Shown here in pieces: positions 48,142-56,792 of a stretch of 64,000 nt of DNA. The stretch comes from Flavobacterium luteolum. GTDB lineage: Bacteria > Bacteroidota > Bacteroidia > Flavobacteriales > Flavobacteriaceae. The stretch covers positions 2,666,001 through 2,730,000 of the forward strand of contig NZ_CP114286.1 in assembly GCF_027111275.1 (NCBI RefSeq), written 5' to 3'. The notes beneath the pieces are model-generated. The model was not told where the DNA came from and searched no databases. It saw only the letters and a list, made by a program, of their open reading frames with translations. How positions within the stretch are numbered: the first letter of the stretch is position 1; each line of letters starts with the position of its first letter. A program made the position numbers and the translations under genes.

Positions 48142-49782
48142 TTACGCCAACATTGTAACTGGGCTTTCGATGTATTGTTTTAATGTTTGTAAGAACTGAG
48201 CTCCAGTTGCACCGTCAATTGTTCTGTGGTCGCAAGCTAATGATAACATCATTGTGTTTCCAACTACGATTTGACCGTTTTTAACTACTGGTTTCTCAAC
48301 AATTGCACCTACAGAAAGGATAGCAGAGTTTGGCTGGTTGATAATTGAATTGAATTCAGTGATACCAAACATACCAAGGTTAGATACTGTAAAAGTACTT
48401 CCTTCCATTTCTTGTGGCCCTAATTTTTTGTTTTTAGCTCTTCCGGCAAGATCTCTTACTGAACCGCCAATTTGAGATAAACTCATAGCGTCAGTAAATT
48501 TCAACACAGGAACTACTAATCCGTCTTCAACAGCTACAGCAACACCAATGTTTACGTGGTGGTTGATGATAATTGCATCTTCTTTCCAAGTAGAGTTGAT
48601 TTTTGGGTGTTTTTTCAATGCTAAAGCACAAGCTTTGATCACCATATCGTTGAAAGATACTTTTGTATCAGGAACGCTGTTGATAGCAGCTCTAGCTTGC
48701 ATTGCTTCGTCCATGCTTACCTCGATCACTAAGTTGTAGTGAGGAGCAGTAAATAAAGATTCTGCCAAACGTTTAGCGATGATTTTACGCATTTGAGAAT
48801 TTTTGATCTCTTCTGTGTAAACTTCTCCAGCAGGAACAAAAACTTTTGGTGCAGCAGGAGCAGACGCTTCTTGTTTAGCAGCTGGTGCAGAAGCAGTAGT
48901 TTGAGCTTGAGCGGATGGAGTGAAGTTTTCGATGTCGCTTTTCACGATACGTCCGTTTTCTCCAGATCCTTTAACTTGGCTTAATTGGATTCCTTTGTCA
49001 GAAGCGATTTTTTTAGCTAAAGGTGAAGCTAAAATTCGTCCTCCGTTTGAAGTTTCAACAGCAGCTTCTGATGCTTTTTCAGCAGCAGGAGCAGCTTTTT
49101 CTTCAGCAGCAGGAGCACTTGCAGTTGCAGCGCCTCCAGCAGTAAAGTTATCAGCAACTCCAGAAATATCAGTTCCTGCAGGTCCGATGATAGCTAATAA
49201 GCTGTCAACAGGAGCAGTGCTTCCTTCTTGAATTCCGATGTATAATAAAGTTCCAGCATTGAAAGACTCAAACTCCATAGTAGCTTTGTCTGTTTCAATT
49301 TCTGCTAAAATATCTCCTTCAGCTACAGTATCGCCAACTTTTTTCAACCAAGTTGCTACAGTACCTTCAGTCATTGTATCACTCAAACGAGGCATAGTTA
49401 CAACTATAACACCTTTTGGTAATTCAGCAGCAGCTTTTGCAGGAGCAGCAGTTTCCGTTTTTGCTTCAGCAGCAGGAGCATCCGCTTTTGGAGCTTCGGC
49501 AGCAGGAGCATCACCACCAGCTAAAAGAGCAGAAATGTCTTCTCCTTCTTTACCAATGATAGCTAATAATGAATCAACAGGAGCAGTTTCTCCTTCTTGA
49601 ATTCCGATATGTAAAAGAGTTCCTTCGTTAAAAGATTCGAACTCCATTGTTGCTTTGTCTGTTTCGATTTCAGCTAAGATATCACCTTCGCTTACTTTGT
49701 CGCCTACTTTTTTAAGCCAAGTTGCTACCGTTCCTTCAGTCATAGTATCGCTCAAACGAGGCATTGTTACTTTAATCGCCAT
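48142..49782 (-). CDS. pdhC: Pyruvate dehydrogenase E2 component (dihydrolipoamide acetyltransferase)
   Basis: The 546-residue core of the pyruvate dehydrogenase complex, which transfers the acetyl group to CoA. It has two lipoyl domains (lysine K43 and K166 in ETDKATMEF), Ala/Pro/Glu-rich linkers, a peripheral-subunit-binding domain (about 248-286, RILASPLAKKIASDKGI), and a catalytic domain (about 310-546) with H519 and D523 in DHRTIDG. It lies four bases after the pdhA stop codon, so the two are coupled. The E1-beta gene is not adjacent, which differs from many bacteria. Confidence 0.95.
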   Translation of the reverse strand: MAIKVTMPRLSDTMTEGTVATWLKKVGDKVSEGDILAEIETDKATMEFESFNEGTLLHIGIQEGETAPVDSLLAIIGKEGEDISALLAGGDAPAAEAPKADAPAAEAKTETAAPAKAAAELPKGVIVVTMPRLSDTMTEGTVATWLKKVGDTVAEGDILAEIETDKATMEFESFNAGTLLYIGIQEGSTAPVDSLLAIIGPAGTDISGVADNFTAGGAATASAPAAEEKAAPAAEKASEAAVETSNGGRILASPLAKKIASDKGIQLSQVKGSGENGRIVKSDIENFTPSAQAQTTASAPAAKQEASAPAAPKVFVPAGEVYTEEIKNSQMRKIIAKRLAESLFTAPHYNLVIEVSMDEAMQARAAINSVPDTKVSFNDMVIKACALALKKHPKINSTWKEDAIIINHHVNIGVAVAVEDGLVVPVLKFTDAMSLSQIGGSVRDLAGRAKNKKLGPQEMEGSTFTVSNLGMFGITEFNSIINQPNSAILSVGAIVEKPVVKNGQIVVGNTMMLSLACDHRTIDGATGAQFLQTLKQYIESPVTMLA

Positions 49783-49786
49783 GATA

Positions 49787-50785
49787 TTATAATTTATGAG
49801 GTGTAAATGGATAGTCTTCTTGTGCGTATACTACATCGTATAATTGTTGTAAGTCTGGGTATGGAGATTCTTCAGCGAATTTCGCACACTCTTCAACTAA
49901 GTCTTTAACTCTTTGGTCAATTACTTCGATTTCTGCTTCTGTAGCATATTTTTGATCCAAGATTACGTCAAGAACTTGCGTAATTGGGTCGATTTTTTTG
50001 TACTCTTCAACCTCTTCTTTAGAACGGTATAATTGTGCATCAGACATAGAGTGTCCTCTGTAACGGTACGTTTTCATTTCAAGGAAAGTTGGTCCGTCTC
50101 CACGACGCGCTCTTTCGATAGCTTCGTGCATTGCTTCAGCAACTTTTACAGGGTTCATTCCGTCAACAGGCCCACAAGGCATTTCGTAACCTAAACCTAA
50201 TTTCCAGATGTCAGTGTGGTTTGCAGTTCTTTCTACAGAAGTACCCATTGCATAACCATTGTTTTCAACGATAAATACAACTGGAAGTTTCCATAACATA
50301 GCCATGTTGAAAGCTTCGTGAAGAGAACCTTGTCTAGCAGCACCATCACCAAAGTAAGTCATAGTAACACCGCCAGTGTTGAAATATTTGTCTGCAAAAG
50401 CAATACCAGCTCCTACAGGAATTTGAGCACCTACAATTCCGTGTCCACCGTAAAAACCGTGTTCTTTAGAGAAAATGTGCATAGAACCTCCCATACCTTT
50501 AGAAGTTCCGGTTGCTTTTCCTAAAAGTTCTGCCATTACGTTTCTAGGATCAACTCCCATACCAATTGGCTGAACGTGGTTTCTGTAAGCAGTAATCATT
50601 TTATCTTTGGTCAAATCCATAGCGTGCAGTGCGCCAGCTAATACAGCTTCTTGACCATTATATAGGTGTAGAAAACCTCTAACTTTTTGTTGAATGTATA
50701 ATGCTGCAAGTTTGTCTTCAAACTTTCTCCAAAGTAGCATGTCCTCATACCACTTTAAATATACCTCTTTTGTAACTTCTTTCAT
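49787..50785 (-). CDS. pdhA: Pyruvate dehydrogenase E1 component, alpha subunit
   Basis: The 332-residue alpha subunit of the thiamine-diphosphate E1, which decarboxylates pyruvate. The ThDP/magnesium motif is GDGAARQGSLHEAFN ... NNGYAMGTS, and the RYRGHSMSD loop (about 240-248) is the regulatory loop of E1-alpha. It is separate from its beta partner. The two-gene operon pdhA-pdhC has a possible promoter at 50887-50894 (minus strand), with a hairpin at the transcription start. Confidence 0.95.
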   Translation of the reverse strand: MKEVTKEVYLKWYEDMLLWRKFEDKLAALYIQQKVRGFLHLYNGQEAVLAGALHAMDLTKDKMITAYRNHVQPIGMGVDPRNVMAELLGKATGTSKGMGGSMHIFSKEHGFYGGHGIVGAQIPVGAGIAFADKYFNTGGVTMTYFGDGAARQGSLHEAFNMAMLWKLPVVFIVENNGYAMGTSVERTANHTDIWKLGLGYEMPCGPVDGMNPVKVAEAMHEAIERARRGDGPTFLEMKTYRYRGHSMSDAQLYRSKEEVEEYKKIDPITQVLDVILDQKYATEAEIEVIDQRVKDLVEECAKFAEESPYPDLQQLYDVVYAQEDYPFTPHKL

Positions 50786-50863
50786 CTGAATTCTTTCTTT
50801 TGCTAAAGTTGTTTGTGTTATCGATTATTGTGCCTGTAACGCAAAATAGTTTCCTCCCACAAA

Positions 50864-50894
50864 TTTGCGCCCGAAAGGTCGGGATGCAAAAATA
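50864..50894 (-). promoter_or_regulatory. pdhA -7 element with adjoining hairpin
   Basis: TATTTTTG on the minus strand (50887-50894) matches TAnnTTTG about 100 bases before the pdhA start. It merges with a hairpin TTTGC-g-CCCGA-aagg-TCGGG-at-GCAAA (50864-50890) that would overlap the transcript's 5' end. The inner CCCGA/TCGGG wording resembles the palindrome at 21697-21714. Confidence 0.4.
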
Positions 50895-50944
50895 AGACAT
50901 TACATTTAAGAACTAAAATTAAAACGATACTTTTTGGCTTTTTT

Positions 50945-51427
50945 TTACAAGAACTTTTTGTCGAACATCAATGGGAGCAAATTTTTTAGGGATGATGATT
51001 TGTAAATTTCACCAATTTCTCCCATAAAATAGATTTCAATAGGGGTGTCTTGTTTTATCTCGTATTCGGCTATTGATTGTCGGCACGATCCACATGGCGG
51101 AATAGGGGCAGTAGTTTGATTGGTGTCTGACGCAGCTGTAATTGCCATTTTTAAGATTTTAGCTTCTGGATATGCACTTCCAGCATAAAAAATTGCAGTT
51201 CGTTCAGCACAAAGTCCAGACGGATAAGCGGCATTTTCTTGGTTAGAGCCTAAGATCACTTTTCCATTATCTAAAAGTAAAGCAGCGCCAACTTTAAACT
51301 TTGAATAAGGTGCGTAAGCTTTTTTTCTGATTTCGACAGCTTGATTCATTAAGTCCTGAATTTCGGCTGGAAGTTCATTTAAATTATCAAATATTGTAAA
51401 TGAAGCGGTTATATTGATTTCTTTCAT
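50945..51427 (-). CDS. cdd: Cytidine deaminase
   Basis: Zinc enzyme of pyrimidine salvage that converts cytidine to uridine. At 160 aa it is a single-domain, tetrameric-type form. The catalytic motif is C73-A-E75 (CAERTAIF) with the second zinc cysteines C112 and C115 (PPCGSCRQ). The N-terminal extension of about 25 residues before the core is typical of Bacteroidetes. It is downstream of porV on the same strand, but a terminator separates them. Confidence 0.94.
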   Translation of the reverse strand: MKEINITASFTIFDNLNELPAEIQDLMNQAVEIRKKAYAPYSKFKVGAALLLDNGKVILGSNQENAAYPSGLCAERTAIFYAGSAYPEAKILKMAITAASDTNQTTAPIPPCGSCRQSIAEYEIKQDTPIEIYFMGEIGEIYKSSSLKNLLPLMFDKKFL

Positions 51428-51440
51428 TTGTTTATAAGGG

Positions 51441-51479
51441 AAAAAAAATCCAAATTCCTAAAATGCCGGAATTTGGATT
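51441..51479 (-). terminator. Terminator of the porU-porV unit
   Basis: AATCCAAATTCC and GGAATTTGGATT pair over 12 bases around a nine-base loop, with a T-run on the minus strand. Confidence 0.9.
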
Positions 51480-51506
51480 GAATTATTTTTATTTTAAACG
51501 TTCTCT

Positions 51507-52712
51507 TTAATAAGTTTCGTATTTGTCTCCAAAGTTAAACGTTAAAGAGAAACGAAGCGTGTTTTCTAAAGGATTTTTTATTTTAGAAGCTGAGAATAGG
51601 TACGAAACATCAATTTTCATGATATTGTATTTAAATCCTGCTCCTAAAGAGAAAAATTGTTTAGCACCTTTTTCTGGACTTTCATGATAATATCCTAAAC
51701 GGAACGCAAAGGCATCTTGGTACATGTATTCTCCGGCAATGCTATAAGTTACCTCTTTCATTTCTTCTTTAAATCCGCCTGGAGCGTCTCCAAAAGATTT
51801 AAAGATTCCCTGAAACCATCCGATATCATTATAGTTTCTGTACGCGGCGTCTGTAGCTTGTTGTTGTGTAATATCTTCAGGGTCATCATAATCTCCGTCA
51901 CCATTTGCATCAACAGGAGCTTGAACGCCTGGAGGAGTAGGGACTAAAAGTTTAGTAAGCTCTGCGCTTAAAGTAAGTTTGTTGTAATCGTCAAAGATAA
52001 AATCAAATCCTCCACCTAATCTTAAATTGGCAGGCAGGAAGTTTGAGCTTATATCGTCATTATCGTAACTAATTTTTGGCCCCATGTTCTGAAAGTTGAC
52101 ACCTGCTCTCCATCTACCATTGAAATCTTGATAAGCAATTTCTTCTGATTGATAAAAAGCAGCCACATCAACAGCAAAAGATCTTGCAGATGTAGCATCA
52201 ATTTCTTCTGAAGCGACTTTTAAGTTTGAGCTGATAAAACGACCAGCAACAGCCATAGAGAACTTTTCGCTTAATTTAAGGGAATAAGAACCATCTAGGG
52301 CAAATTCATTTGGTGAAACTGTTCTTGTGGCTTCAGTTGGGTCTCCTGTAGTTCTTAATTCGATATCTCCGAAACCAAAATAACGAAAACTTCCTGCAAA
52401 AGCACTTTTTTCGTTGATTTTGTTGTAATACGTAATCTGTCCTAATGAAATATCATTGGCTAGATCTGTTAAATAAGGGGTGTAACTGATGGAAAGGCCT
52501 TGTGCATCTTCAGAAAATGCATACTTAGCAGGATTCCATTGTTGTGAGAAAACGTCGGCAGAAGTAGCGACACCTTGGTCTGCCAAACCAGCTGCTCTAG
52601 CATCGGCAGCGACTAATAAAAAAGGTACTCCGGTAACAATAGGTCTTGATTCCTGAGCCCTAGAATTGTAAATACTAAAAATACAAATTAATAAAAGTGA
52701 TAGTTTTTTCAT
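51507..52712 (-). CDS. porV: Type IX secretion outer-membrane protein PorV (LptO)
   Basis: A 401-residue outer-membrane beta-barrel needed for secretion and attachment of most T9SS cargo. The signal peptide is followed by a FadL-like barrel start (VTGVPFLLVAADARAAGLADQGVATSADVFSQQWNPAKYAF), as in PorV of P. gingivalis and F. johnsoniae. The final strand (TLRFSLTFNFGDKYETY) is barrel-terminal. It shuttles cargo from the translocon to the attachment complex with PorU. It lies 40 bases after the porU stop codon, on the same strand, as in F. johnsoniae, which supports the identification. Confidence 0.94.
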   Translation of the reverse strand: MKKLSLLLICIFSIYNSRAQESRPIVTGVPFLLVAADARAAGLADQGVATSADVFSQQWNPAKYAFSEDAQGLSISYTPYLTDLANDISLGQITYYNKINEKSAFAGSFRYFGFGDIELRTTGDPTEATRTVSPNEFALDGSYSLKLSEKFSMAVAGRFISSNLKVASEEIDATSARSFAVDVAAFYQSEEIAYQDFNGRWRAGVNFQNMGPKISYDNDDISSNFLPANLRLGGGFDFIFDDYNKLTLSAELTKLLVPTPPGVQAPVDANGDGDYDDPEDITQQQATDAAYRNYNDIGWFQGIFKSFGDAPGGFKEEMKEVTYSIAGEYMYQDAFAFRLGYYHESPEKGAKQFFSLGAGFKYNIMKIDVSYLFSASKIKNPLENTLRFSLTFNFGDKYETY

Positions 52713-52752
52713 TTATGGGACTAGTGTTTTGGTAGTGCAAATATATATAATA

Positions 52753-55700
52753 TTATAGGATGACAAGCTTTTCGTATTTTTCTGCTTTTTTATTTGTTAA
52801 ATTAGATTTTACAGTCAGTTTGTAAATGTACACTCCTTTTCCGATTCTGTCACCAAAATCATCTCTTCCGTCCCATGTTATTTCTCTAGATAAAAAGCCT
52901 TCTGTTGTAACGGTTTGGTTTTTTGTCCAGACAACTTTTCCTGTAATAGTCATTACCTGTACTTGTACATCTAGTGGTTCGTATGGTCTGTTGTGCGAAA
53001 ACCAAAATTGTGTATAAGTCGAAAAAGGATTTGGATAATTAAGAACGTGTGATAGTGTCAGAGAATCGTCTCCTACAACTGTAAACTGAATTTCGCTTGT
53101 AACAGGATTGTTGTAAACATCCCAAGCGGTAAAACTTATGGTGTGCAGTCCAGGAGCTAAATTTCGAAAAGGAAAACGTAGATTTCCGTTGGTGTAATCG
53201 TCCAATTTTGTTTGATAATAATCATTCAAAATGTAAGGATTGCTTACGTCTCCATCTAAAATAGCGACAATATCGTGTCCGATTCCGCTTGCTGTATTAA
53301 TTCCATTTTCATCTTCTAAGAAAGCCAAAAGAAATGGCGATTCATTAGTAATTCCTCCCGATACAAAAGTTTCATCGTTCATATATAACTTCACTTTTGG
53401 ACTAATATTGTCCTGAGGTGCATTTTCGTTAATTCCTCCAATTTTAATGGTGTTATTGTATCCGGTTTGGTTTTCTGCAACCTCATTTTTTTTCGAATAG
53501 AAACTAATTCTACCGTAGTCAACAGGAATTCGGATGTCTCTAGGGACTACAAAACTGAATTCAAATTGTCCATTGGTAACCGAGGCATTTCCTCTAAAAA
53601 TAGTTTCTCCTAAAGTTTTAAATTGCATTGGAGGGCTAAAACCATCATTGTTTAAGGTCGTGTTTGTAATTAATTTGTCGAAAATGGCTGTAGCTAATTC
53701 TCCGTTATAATTGCTTAAAAGCGTATTGTTTTCGTCTGTGATTTCACCGGAAATTTTAATTTTTGATAATGATTTTAAATCAGGAATTGTCTGGGAAATC
53801 ACAATGTCATTTACTTTTGTTAAATTAATTCGCGGTTTCGGAATAGCTAGCATTAAAGCTGGATCTCCAATACAAAAAACAACATTGCTGGAAGAACTTG
53901 GGTTTTCGTTTTTAGATATTCTTAATGACTCTGCAATAGTGTTGTATTGATTTGAGCCATAAGAAAGAAGGTTTTTGCTGATTGTTTTGTTGAACTCTTC
54001 TGCATTTGTTTGTCCAATTTCACGAACTGTAGTCAGCATTGAAATTGCGCCGCCTTTAGGGTTCCAATACACATATTCTCCAGCTGTAGGTCTTGTTGGG
54101 TCGTCAAAACGAGAAAATTCGCATGTAATGGTAATGAATAGCGGATATTTATATTGATTAGTAAGATTTTGCCCATCTGATTTTTCCCAGATTCTTTCGC
54201 TGGCTAATCCGTCCTCACCGCCGTGTCCTAAATAATTAAATATTAGAGCACCTTTTTCAAAAGCATTAAAAAAATCGGCTCTTGCTTTTGGATATCGCGA
54301 TCCGCCTGCTGAAGCTTCTTGTGTGTAAGCATCTAGAAAAATTTTGTCAATATTAAAAAAAGGTTTTTCGGTTGCTATAAGATCTGCAAGCGCATTTTGA
54401 TTTGCTTGTAAGGTCTGGTCGCCAGCTTTGTCAGAATCATCACTAATTAAAACAACATTGTTTCTCCAGTTTCCGTACGATTTTGTGTCATAGTATTCAA
54501 AAACTTTGTTGACCATTTCCTGTGCTTGAGAGTTGTCTGAAACCAACATTCTTCCAACTGCAATATCAATTCCGGCAAGTGATGGAATAATAACGCCTTC
54601 GTTGGCATCCATAAGTCCGTAAAAATCATCTGAAGCAAATGAAGCTTCGCCGACAGTATTACTTATTAGAGATTGATATATAGGTACAATATTAGTGTTG
54701 TTTGAAATTAGATCTTTATAGTCAAAAGAAGCATCTCCAAATAAGTTTAAGTAACGTACTCTTTTTTCTGATGATGATGCGTTGTCATAAATATATTTAA
54801 CGCAATTTCTAATAGCGGCAATATCTTGTTTGCCAGAAGAAAATTCTTGATAGATATTCTCTAATGCAATTACTTTTACATTTAAATTGGATTTTGTTCG
54901 ATGAAAACTCGCCAATCTTTCGGCTTGAGAGACTAATGTTTTTGGAGTTACAATAACATAATCGATATCCTGAAAAGCATTTTGACTGTTTCTGAAAAGT
55001 ATTCCTTTTAAATTTTGATTGGCAATTTTTGACTGATTCTCTTTTAATGGAACATAATAATCGGAAGGGTCAAGGGTAATGTATTTTCTAACTTCGCCAA
55101 GATTAGCTTTAAAGCTAAAAGCATTCTGATTGGCATTCTCTATTTTAGATATATTATATAGGTCTGTAATATCCCAAATTTGAGTTATTGCCGATGCGTT
55201 TCCAATATTATAATTTACAATTCCGACTGTTGAACCAGCGGCGTTGTATTGAAACTGAAATTGTTTACCTGTTCCCAAAAGTTTTCGTTTTGCAGTTAGA
55301 TTGATATAATCTAAGTAGCCTTTCGAGCCAGGAACACCGCTATTATTATAGATAAGTTTTATTTTGATATTGTCTGCTCCAGTAAATCCAGTATTTGAAA
55401 GTTTTCCTGTTGTGTATTTAGTGTCAGAATTCGCGATTAAAGAAGGGAAATTTATAGTTCCTATATTTTGTCCGTTTGCTGCTATTGCAAAAGAAGTAGT
55501 GGTGAACGATGCTGCCGCTGCACTTATCTCTATCTTTACGGGAACAGAAGTGTCTAGGTTTGGAAAACTAAAGGAGAATTCTTGCTCTTGATTAATGTCA
55601 AAAGATTCTCCAAGCCATTGACGACCTAGATGAACTATGTTGGTTTGGTCGATTTCGTGATATTGATAGTCATCAAACGTGTTCAACTCTAAAGTACTGT

Positions 55701-56586
55701 TTCCTGTTGGTTGATTTAAGTTTTGAATCCTCTTTCCGTCGCCTCCAGATGTTGTAATATAATAATAGGATTTGGTGTCGTATAAATTTAAATTGGTCTG
55801 GCTTTCTGAGTTCCAATTATCGGTGCCTTCAGCATAAAAAAGAATGTAGTCTTCGTTGTTGAAAACGCCGTCGTTTTCTCCGCTTATTTGTATTGCATTT
55901 TCTGTTAAATCGTCAGGATAATAAGTGCTGTTGGCCAAAGGAAGCATTCTTCCGCCATTTCCGTAGATTTTTATTCTTCGAGGATCAGATTTAGAAGCAT
56001 CGAAACCTAAGCTTTGTAAAAAAGACCTATCTATTTTGTAAACACCTGATTTTTGGATGTAAAAGCGATACCAGTCTCCAGAAGCTAAAACAGAATTTAC
56101 AATTGCTGCCGATTTTTGAAATGAAGAAGTAGATGCAGTTCGAGCTGTAGTATTGCTGATAAAGTAAGAAAAAGATTTTATGCGTTTGTAGCTGTTTCCT
56201 TCCTTAATTATAGGAGACAAAGACAAGAAAGAATATCTCAGATCCCTTGCATTTGTCACTATTATCGATTCATTAAGCTTTTCGGGGATATTTTCGGGTG
56301 TTAAATCTCCTAAATCAGCTCTGGAAATAGGTTCGTAAGAGATATTGTTAATTTGTACAGCGCTTCCGTTTGAGACGCTAGGAAGGTTAAGATTTTGCAG
56401 TAATGTTATGCTTTTTTTTGTAATGTCGAAGCGAAAACTGTTTCCTGAGAAGTATGGAATTGTGATTTTATTTTCGCCATAATTTACCTCTTTTTTGTTT
56501 TGCCAATCTATCGTTATCGTCCCATTTGACTGGGAAAACAGGAGAATTGGAACTAAAAAAATGCAGGTAAGAAATGCTTGTTTCAT
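52753..56586 (-). CDS. porU: Type IX secretion sortase PorU (C25 cysteine peptidase)
   Basis: The 1,277-residue C-terminal-signal peptidase of the T9SS, a gingipain-like C25 enzyme on the cell surface. It removes the conserved C-terminal domain from cargo and attaches the cargo to the surface in a complex with PorV (and, in P. gingivalis, PorQ and PorZ). Signal peptide about 1-18. Catalytic residues are H788 (NYLGHGGED) and C822 (TITCEF). The caspase-like core covers about 540-900; beta-sandwich domains follow. The last about 80 residues form a CTD/FlgD-like domain ending KAEKYEKLVIL, which PorU retains. It is first of a porU-porV unit and is divergent from gldJ. Confidence 0.95.
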   Translation of the reverse strand: MKQAFLTCIFLVPILLFSQSNGTITIDWQNKKEVNYGENKITIPYFSGNSFRFDITKKSITLLQNLNLPSVSNGSAVQINNISYEPISRADLGDLTPENIPEKLNESIIVTNARDLRYSFLSLSPIIKEGNSYKRIKSFSYFISNTTARTASTSSFQKSAAIVNSVLASGDWYRFYIQKSGVYKIDRSFLQSLGFDASKSDPRRIKIYGNGGRMLPLANSTYYPDDLTENAIQISGENDGVFNNEDYILFYAEGTDNWNSESQTNLNLYDTKSYYYITTSGGDGKRIQNLNQPTGNSTLELNTFDDYQYHEIDQTNIVHLGRQWLGESFDINQEQEFSFSFPNLDTSVPVKIEISAAAASFTTTSFAIAANGQNIGTINFPSLIANSDTKYTTGKLSNTGFTGADNIKIKLIYNNSGVPGSKGYLDYINLTAKRKLLGTGKQFQFQYNAAGSTVGIVNYNIGNASAITQIWDITDLYNISKIENANQNAFSFKANLGEVRKYITLDPSDYYVPLKENQSKIANQNLKGILFRNSQNAFQDIDYVIVTPKTLVSQAERLASFHRTKSNLNVKVIALENIYQEFSSGKQDIAAIRNCVKYIYDNASSSEKRVRYLNLFGDASFDYKDLISNNTNIVPIYQSLISNTVGEASFASDDFYGLMDANEGVIIPSLAGIDIAVGRMLVSDNSQAQEMVNKVFEYYDTKSYGNWRNNVVLISDDSDKAGDQTLQANQNALADLIATEKPFFNIDKIFLDAYTQEASAGGSRYPKARADFFNAFEKGALIFNYLGHGGEDGLASERIWEKSDGQNLTNQYKYPLFITITCEFSRFDDPTRPTAGEYVYWNPKGGAISMLTTVREIGQTNAEEFNKTISKNLLSYGSNQYNTIAESLRISKNENPSSSSNVVFCIGDPALMLAIPKPRINLTKVNDIVISQTIPDLKSLSKIKISGEITDENNTLLSNYNGELATAIFDKLITNTTLNNDGFSPPMQFKTLGETIFRGNASVTNGQFEFSFVVPRDIRIPVDYGRISFYSKKNEVAENQTGYNNTIKIGGINENAPQDNISPKVKLYMNDETFVSGGITNESPFLLAFLEDENGINTASGIGHDIVAILDGDVSNPYILNDYYQTKLDDYTNGNLRFPFRNLAPGLHTISFTAWDVYNNPVTSEIQFTVVGDDSLTLSHVLNYPNPFSTYTQFWFSHNRPYEPLDVQVQVMTITGKVVWTKNQTVTTEGFLSREITWDGRDDFGDRIGKGVYIYKLTVKSNLTNKKAEKYEKLVIL

Positions 56587-56668
56587 CGTTTAAAAAGGCG
56601 AAATTTAATTAAAAAATAATTAGTAAGTAAAAATATAGTATTTCATGTTATAGTAATAATAAAAAGTA

Positions 56669-56676
56669 TATTTTTG
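56669..56676 (+). promoter_or_regulatory. Candidate -7 element of gldJ
   Basis: TATTTTTG matches TAnnTTTG about 115 bases upstream of gldJ. If used, the leader would be about 110 bases. The -33 part is weak. Confidence 0.35.
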
Positions 56677-56792
56677 CGTTCGTAACTAAAGGTTATTTTC
56701 TGGTAAAAAACAGCTAAATAAAATTATTAGAACAGATGTTGCCAATTAAATGTTAATTATTATATTGCAGCACCTAAATTTATCACCTAAGA

